Source of the DNA: Cryptomeria japonica
Taxonomy: Eukaryota > Streptophyta > Pinopsida > Cupressales > Cupressaceae
DNA length: 64,000 bases
Direction: 5' to 3'
Assembly (NCBI RefSeq): GCF_030272615.1
Contig: NC_081413.1
Location: 717,299,867-717,363,866, forward strand
Below, in pieces: positions 58,085 through 64,000 of the stretch (positions within the stretch are counted from its first letter, which is position 1; every line of letters begins with the position of its first letter). The notes under the pieces were generated by a model. It searched no databases. It saw only the letters and a list, made by a program, of their open reading frames with translations, and had not been told where the DNA came from. The position numbers and the translations under genes are program-made.

Positions 58085-59644
58085 TTTGAAGAATACCTGA
58101 AAGTGAATGTCGGTTGGAAGATTGAGTGCTTCTCAAATAATTGCTCAAAATGCTTTCAGAATGCCTTTGCTCCCTCTTAATTCACCTAAAATTTTCCTTT
58201 TCTTTGCTCTAGATGCTTGAATGTTGGGTGAGTGAAAATGAATCCATTTTCCCCTTTTATAAGCAGAAAAATCCTAATCTTTCTTTGTCATAAATGCTTC
58301 ATGATCTACCCTACCAGATGTCAGTTTCATAGTCTTGTGCTAGGTCAATGTTCATCAATGACAAACATAACTCTCCAGATCTCTTCCAGATCTCCTTAGA
58401 TATCCTCTAAGGGAATATGAAAGATTTTTAATGAGTTTACAAACCTCTAAGGCCTATGCCTTAGTTACCAGTGGAATTTCTTGTCGGTGCAGGAATGCTC
58501 TGTTCTACCAGTGGAGTTACCAATGTTGTTGTATTTCCACTTGGTCCTTCAGATTTTCTAACCCATCTCTTGGTGTGATCTTTTTATATTTCATCTACCT
58601 TCTGCTTTCCTTTCTCATTATCTTTATCATTTCTAACTGGTTGAGTTTTTCTTCTGTATTACTTAGCAATATGACCTATTTTGTTGCATGCATAACATGT
58701 AACATTATTTTTTTATATTGTGTTGACATATCGGGTGTCATTCCTCGACCTACATTGATTAGAAAAATGTCCAAACTTTCCACATGCATGACATTTAACA
58801 TTCATTCTGCAATTTTCTAACTTATGACCATACTTGCAATTTGTGCATTGACTAAAACAGAATTATAGTTTTGATTCCCTCTATTTCTACATTGTTTAGC
58901 CATATGCCCAAATTTATTATAGACAAAGCATCTACCATTAAATTTATAAGCATTATATTTTCTTATCGGTTTCCTCTGTTTTGATGAGTTCTGCACACCA
59001 ATTGTCTGATCTACAGTACCAGAGCTTTCACCTTGTACAAATCCAAGTTCTCTAGAATAATCACTATCCCTTTTTCCTTTCAACAAGTCATCCAATTGTG
59101 CAGCACTGATCCCAAACTTTTCTTTGTACTCACTTACAGTAGTTAGATCATCTCTTAGAGATATTGATTGTCTTTCAAGTTCTTGTTCATTATTTTAGGA
59201 TTACACCAAACTAGTTTTCAACATATCATTCTCATGAGCCAATCTCTTACATTCCAAAAATTTATTCTTTAGAGATGTAGCAATATTTTCTTCTTTCTTC
59301 TTTCTATCCTCAATATCCTTAGACATCCTCATAGTTAGATCTTGCAGTTCATTTTGCATGAGCATGTTTGCTCAACTCATTTTCTGACATTGTTCCTTGA
59401 GTACATTATCATCATCTTGTTTTTGAAATTGTTCCTTCCTTTTGGTTTGAGCTAATGATAACCTTTCTTGCAAGACAAGAATGAATTCATTTGCAGAATT
59501 CAGTTCATCTTGCAGTTTCAAGCTCTTCATCCTTTCAGCATCATAATCCTAAAGAGCCATCTCAAGTTGCTTTTCCATAGCCATGCCTAAAGATTCTAGT
59601 TTCAAGATCTTCATCAATCTGTTAAACTTCCTCTGAGGTACCAA
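58085..59644 (-). pseudogene. gag: H gag remnant: coiled coil and four zinc-knuckle-like motifs
   Basis: The reverse strand reads, from just behind the primer site, a helical charged region (QDELNSANEFILVLQERL, QNELQDLTMRMSKDIEDR) and DDLLKGKRDSDYSRELGF. Then come four knuckles: CFVYNKFGHMAKQC (second Cys is Tyr), CTNCKYGHKLENC (CX2CX3HX4C, in a shifted frame), CHACGKFGHFSNQC (canonical), and CYACNKIGHIAK with a stop and no last Cys. They lie between about 58930 and 58640. The usual N-terminal copia gag (UBN2) domain is missing. The stretch 58640-58085 is a low-complexity tail without a domain. The role is RNA binding and packaging. Confidence 0.78.
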
Positions 59645-59656
59645 GCTCTGATACCA
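59645..59656 (-). promoter_or_regulatory. H primer-binding site (initiator Met-tRNA)
   Basis: The reverse strand reads TGGTATCAGAGC exactly, the standard plant copia primer site, two bases inside the LTR end. This fixes H as a reverse-strand element. Confidence 0.95.
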
Positions 59657-59658
59657 AT

Positions 59659-60475
59659 TGTTGGGATCTAAGAACATTGAAAAGTGGGGGGGGGGGGTGC
59701 GTGAATCAGTGTTCTACCAGTAAGATAAGATTTTATACTTTTATACCATACACATATAAATTGGTAAACAAGTAAACATATAACTCAAAGAAAATAAACC
59801 ATCCACATGAATGAACACCATAACACACATAATTTATACATGGAAAACCTCAAAGAGGAAAAACAACGGTTGGATTTGTTACCCACAATATCAATTCACT
59901 GTCCATATGAAAGATATTACATAAAGAGGGGGCCTACACATGTAGGAAGGCACACTACCTAGAGCACACTGCTCATCACTAAAGAGTCTCACTGACTACA
60001 AGCTTCTACTGAAGGAAAACAATGAAAATGAACTCACAAAATGCATCTACTATGCCAAAAAAGAGTTCTAGTTATAGCTCTGCTCTATACCAATTCATAA
60101 ACCCAGAATACTACTACCAGTATCACCTTCCCTCCAAGAATGTCTTACAAAACCTTTACAAATAATTGCATGATACAACATTTTCATACAAATGACCTTC
60201 ACATTCCACAATCCTCATCCACAAGTTCTATCCTCACATGATGATTATAATAATATCTCATAATGACCTACCACATTGACCTATACACCCATTACAAACA
60301 ATATACCTTATGTCAGCTTACAATACAAAAAGGTATATAATGTTGGCCTTATACAATAATTACAAAATGATTTTTTAAATAAATCTTCCTTAATATCGCC
60401 TTCCCTGAAGTGTTGGATGTTAGTGATGGTGTCGGTTGTAACCCTGGATGCTCCAATGCTGGTGAATTGCCAACA
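59659..60475 (-). mobile_element. H 5' LTR (817 bp)
   Basis: On the forward strand TGTTGGGATCTAAG to TTGCCAACA. It matches 30971-31755 block by block. Near its inner end is a run of about 12 G (forward strand) beside GTGAATCAGTG, the same hypervariable spot seen in G and in the truncated LTR at 30211. Followed by TCTTC, the right half of the probable target duplication. No genes. Confidence 0.9.
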
Positions 60476-60480
60476 TCTTC

Positions 60481-60961
60481 TTACACTAATATTGATTGGG
60501 TTGGTGATGTTGATGATTGGAAGAGTACCTCTGGTGGTGCTTTCATTTTGGTTAAGATATTGGTTTCATGAGAAAGTATGAAACAAGATTTAGTGTCCAT
60601 ATCTACTGTTGAAGTTGAGTATATTTTTGTCGCTAGTAACTGCTCTCAGGTAGTTTGGATGAAACAGATGTTGAAGGATATCAGAGTTATCTATGATGAA
60701 CCTACTTTCATTTATTGTGATAATTCTAGTGCTATTAATATGTCAAAGAATCCAGTGCAACATTCAAAGGCTAAAACTATATCAATCAAATATCATTTCT
60801 TGAGAGAAAAATTTAGTGAAGAGAAAGTTAAGTTGGAGCATGTATCTACAAAGGAACATATTATTGATATTTTCACTAAGCCTTTACATGCAGATACATT
60901 TGTCTATTTGAGAGACAAGTTAGGGGTATCTACCCCACCCGATGAGAACTATATGTATTAG
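60481..60961 (+). pseudogene. pol: D pol: copia RNase H
   Basis: Continues the D reading frame after the H insertion: TNIDWVGDVDDWKSTSGGAF (Asp in IDW), stop and frameshift near 60569, then VSISTVEVEYIFVASNC (Glu), FIYCDNSSAINMSKNPVQHS (Asp) and HIIDIFTKPLHADTF, then LRDKLGVSTP. This is the complete C-terminal order of copia RNase H, which degrades genomic RNA during cDNA synthesis. Ends TAG at 60959-60961. Only about 160 residues of D protein remain to the right of H; the left part is at 30837-30970. Confidence 0.92.
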
Positions 60962-61270
60962 GCTGCATCAATTCGGTGGACTTCACAATCTTATCCTTTT
61001 ATCCGGATTGATGATTTTGTGTTGCTCCTCTAGTGGAGTAGTTTGTTGGGTTTGTTATCTGTTTATGATGGAGAGAATCATGATTTATTTAAGGGGAAGA
61101 GTAAGTTTGATTTTATGTTTTGAGATCTTTGTCATTACTGCCAAAGCAGGAGAGAAGTAAAAATTTATTTTATTTGCTTTTTCTTAGGGGGGTTTTGTTG
61201 GAAATGTTTTCTTTCTTTGAATTGATTGTTTTTCACATTCATATGTTGCCATCAATGCCAAGGGGGAGAT
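60962..61270 (+). other. D 3' untranslated region and polypurine tract
   Basis: AAGGGGGAGAT (61260-61270) precedes the LTR directly. Just before it ATCAATGCC recalls the palindromic context of the H tract. No coding signal in the roughly 300 bases. Confidence 0.85.
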
Positions 61271-62626
61271 TGTTAAACATTGATGTTTCTAGGATATGTT
61301 ATAGTCATTGATGTCAACATATTATTTCTCCAGTGATTTATGATTGGTTTATTGGGGTCATGGTTTGGTGTATGGAGCATTTCTAATATCATTATATTCT
61401 TTTGTATTGGTTTTAGTGATCTAAAAAGATTAATTGATCATATCAGATGATTCGGTTTTGTAGTTTGTTTATTTGTTTAGTGCTTTGTAGAGTTTAGTAT
61501 TTCCTCTGGTATATTTCGGTGTGATCAGATCTTGAGCTAAGATTTTGGGATATTGTTTGGTATGGTCTTGTGTATCTTCATTTCAGATGGTTTGTGATTT
61601 GGTTCTTCACAAGTTATCCTTTCTTTGTGGTAGTTGCTATTATTTGAGTATTCTCGAGGTTCAGATGTTGATTGATGAAGATTTGATAAGTGGTGTTAGT
61701 GCAATTGGTATTGATGATTCTAATGTGCTTATTGGTGTTTTCTAATTATGTCCTATTTATTTTGATGATCGGCATTGATCATTGTGTGATTTCTTAGTGA
61801 TTTTGTTGAATCGATGATGTTATTCATGTTATGTGGTTTTCCTGGTGGTGTAGAATGTTGCAGTTGATATTGGAATTATTTTCAGTGGAGATGAGCATTT
61901 GGGAATTTGACTTAGGTCGATGTTATGTCATGTACATAATTATATTGTTCAGGTGGTCGATCTTTGTATCGTGTGATGTAATGTTTTTAATTGTGAGTTG
62001 AGGGTTTATCCAACCTTATTGTCAAGGTTGATGATTTGTATAAATAGGTGATATTGTCATGTAATTTAGGTATCATGGTTGTGTCTGCATTATCAGAGAG
62101 TGTTTTATATGAGAATAAGTGATTCATCCTTTGGTATTGTGATTGAGCAGAGATTGGTGTTGTAGAGTAGACAATTGTGCTTAACCAAAACTATCATTGG
62201 GCGTTTGTAGATGCTATTGTTTCAGTTCATTTGATTCTAGATTGTTGTCCGATTATTTTGTAAGTCAATGAGACTTCATTGTAAGGTAGTGAACCTTCCC
62301 AGAGGGTTGTAGCCTTCCAAGTTATTATATATTGAGTTGTAAGCTCTAGGCAGTATGCTTGAATGTTGGTGCATTCCCCATTGTAATATTTTCACATACT
62401 ACTGGAGAGTATCATCTTATTGTGGGTAGGTTCCCATCATGGTTTTTCCCTTAACTGGGTTTTCCAAGTCAAAATCTTGGTGCGGTGTGGTGTGTTGTGT
62501 TGTTTATTTGTATATCTTTGATGTTTCTATAGTTTATCAGATTTGTATTTATGGTTGAGTTTGTAGATCTGGTAGAAAACTGACTCACCCCTCCCTCTCA
62601 GGTTTCTCTCATTGTTGTTGCCAACA
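61271..62626 (+). mobile_element. D 3' LTR (1,356 bp)
   Basis: Starts TGTTAAACATTGATG after the polypurine tract and ends GTTGTTGCCAACA. TATAAATA at 62039-62046 is a clear TATA box. The inner C-rich stretch CTCACCCCTCCCTCTCAGG (62584-62602) matches the position of the C runs in G and H LTRs, so D, G and H belong to related copia families. Only one LTR is present in the window. Short open frames in it are not genes. Confidence 0.88.
62039..62046 (+). promoter_or_regulatory. TATA box in D LTR
   Basis: TATAAATA about 770 bases into the LTR; transcription would start roughly 30 bases downstream. Confidence 0.6.
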
Positions 62627-63520
62627 AAACCATCTTGATTGGCTAAATTAGGAGGTGGCTATTCAATGATATTCTACTACTGACAAAATGTATTACTGAC
62701 CTATAGTTTTCCTAACTAAATTTCTGTATGATCTCCTTTCAAAAATTGAACCATGATCTAGAGTAACCCCTTCTATGTTTATTCTTGATTTTGATCTTTT
62801 GGATTCATGTTGATATTGATTTCATATTGGTTTTTGGCAATATTGATACATAATTGGTCCATTGAAGATTTTATATAATTAATGACTCAATGTTTCATGA
62901 TATGATTGTGTTATAATGATTCATATAGAAGTACTTATTGGTGATACTAGTATTAGTGGTTGCAAATATATTTTCCTAATTATTTGGATGTGATGAGGAT
63001 ATAATGATAATTATTAGGGTTTGAGGTTCATGGTTCTTTATGTTCATGAGGACTTATGATGATGTTTAGGTTTTATGTTAAATATTCTCATGCTGGCGAT
63101 ATGTCGATGATTTTTTATGTTTATGATGCACTAACATCTATTCAAATGATCTCATATAAGATGTGCTTATAGATATTAAAACTATTTGTCAGTTGTACAT
63201 ATGGATGTATAAGCATTGCTGGTGGTTTGTGTTTTGCTTTGATGCAACTACCAAGAATTGACTCCACCAAGCTTCACAGGTCTGAGTATGCCTAACAATA
63301 TTTGACAGTTGTAATGGAGATAACATAGGGGTCATGTTGACTTAGCCCTAACCATTGTCTTATGTTAGGACAGTCATCCTTGATTATGAGTTTTCCTGTT
63401 CAAAATTTCCCTTAAGACAATGTTCATACCCAAAGTCTATGGTTTGAGTATGTGGTGAATGTTGGTTTTATCTTGCTTATGATGTAAATATTCATATGTA
63501 TAGTTTTACTGAGTTGATAT
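62627..63520. other. Unassigned AT-rich DNA
   Basis: About 890 bases right of the D LTR. I see no reading frame with a recognisable product, no LTR termini and no RNA gene. It may be older, decayed repeat DNA that served as the D target. Confidence 0.5.
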
Positions 63521-64000
63521 TGTAGACACCTAAAAATGGTCAACGCTTGCGGAATCATACTTTAACATTTGTGCATTGCCTTATTTTAGGGTTTTTGCGT
63601 TGCATTAACATTTCTCCTATGATTCACACTTGGTCTTTATCATTTGCGGGCATTGAGTCCTTCTTCTGCATTCTTCATTTGTCTCACTTTCGAATTAGGT
63701 CTTGTCGATAGCAACCTTTAGTCATGATTTTGGTCGATCTTTGTCCTTGTCAATCTTGTCATATTGCGATCGATTTCGTCATCGATCCTTGTCCTTTTCA
63801 ATCATGTCAATTTGGTCAATTTGCCATTGATTTTTGTCAACCAATCTCAATCAAATCATTTATCGCATTGGTCCTTTGTTAATCAGAATCATGATCAAAT
63901 CAATTATCTTTCATCAAGACCTAATTCATCTTCTAGGGTTTCGTGATTTAATCATTTAACCTTGTTTGTCATTTCTCCCTTTAGGATAAATTATTTATTT
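63521..64000 (+). mobile_element. Possible start of another gypsy-type LTR, cut by the window
   Basis: TGTAGACACCTAAAAATGG at 63521 has the form of many plant gypsy LTR starts, and the following sequence is richer in CG and in short repeats than the DNA before it. No partner end or target duplication can be seen because the window stops. Orientation is taken from the TGTAGAC start. Confidence 0.4.
63734..63826. repeat. Imperfect tandem repeat, two copies of about 47 bases
   Basis: TCGATCTTTGTCCTTGTCAA at 63734 is repeated as TCGATCCTTGTCCTTTTCAA at 63782, with the following bases also similar (CTTGTCATATT versus CATGTCAATTT). It lies inside the proposed new LTR. Confidence 0.7.

Larger units (their letters stand above)
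30971..60475 (-). mobile_element. H: copia-like element without pol, host of A-plus
   Basis: LTRs lie at 30971-31755 plus 54614-54692 (864 bp, 3' LTR) and 59659-60475 (817 bp, 5' LTR). Flanks are TGTTC (30966-30970) and TCTTC (60476-60480), one mismatch from a 5-bp duplication, and D pol reads through when H is removed. Without A-plus, H is about 6.6 kb. Internally it has a Met-tRNA primer site, a coiled-coil and multi-knuckle gag remnant, a long frame unrelated to pol, and a polypurine tract. Protease, integrase, RT and RNase H are absent, so it must have moved with enzymes supplied by another element. Confidence 0.82.

Noticed and set aside
1-64000. Host genes, tRNA, rRNA or CRISPR arrays
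   Set aside because: All substantial frames resolve to retroelement proteins or unknown retroelement accessory frames, and no cloverleaf, rRNA-like block or regularly spaced repeat-spacer array was seen by eye.

Overview
This window is plant nuclear DNA made almost entirely of decayed, nested LTR retrotransposons. I find no host gene, rRNA, tRNA or CRISPR array. The AT-rich sequence, the very long LTRs, the Ty3/gypsy elements of Tat/Ogre-like type carrying a second (archaeal-type) RNase H, and the Ty1/copia LTRs point to a seed plant with a bloated genome. A gymnosperm such as a conifer is my best guess, but that is inference. Element names (A-minus, A-plus, B, C, D, E, F, G, H, I) are mine.

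Left part, 1-30.2 kb, mostly reverse strand. A-minus (1-10442, pol cut by the window edge) is a gypsy element split by element I (527-5531). I is a 5,005-bp TG...CA insertion with a perfect 5-bp target duplication and no convincing genes. Upstream of the A-minus primer-binding site lies a 6.6-kb LTR-like block (10443-17086) that holds a long broken reading frame, F, of about 1,200 codons. Next comes B (17087-26340), a related gypsy element in the same orientation with a truncated 5' LTR. Then come a truncated copia element G (about 26345-29179) and a gypsy fragment C with a G-patch-like segment (29180-30210).

Right part, 30.2-62.6 kb, is a four-level nest. A forward copia element D (fragments 30837-30970 and 60481-62626) was entered by a reverse-strand copia-like element H (30971-60475). 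H's 3' LTR was entered by the forward gypsy element A-plus (31756-54608; about 15.0 kb without its passenger; target duplication CCTCC). A-plus's 5' LTR was entered by the gag-protease-only element E (35231-43082; target duplication CCTTT). Excising E leaves A-plus LTRs of 3,774 and 3,776 bp. From 62.6 kb to the end there is no gene; a new LTR-like sequence may begin at 63521.

The most interesting biology is in A-plus, A-minus and B. All three place an intact-looking archaeal-type RNase H between protease and reverse transcriptase. In the two copies where it can be read, the original gypsy RNase H behind RT has lost two of its catalytic Asp positions. This parallels the remodelling of an old RNase H into the retroviral connection domain. 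Other leads are the long accessory reading frames in F and H that replace or accompany pol, a thrice-repeated hairpin with a self-complementary GTGCAC loop in the transcribed leader of E, and LTR U3 regions built from diverged repeat modules. Essentially every coding region is broken by stops and frameshifts, many of them readable as CAG-to-TAG, so nothing here looks autonomous today.
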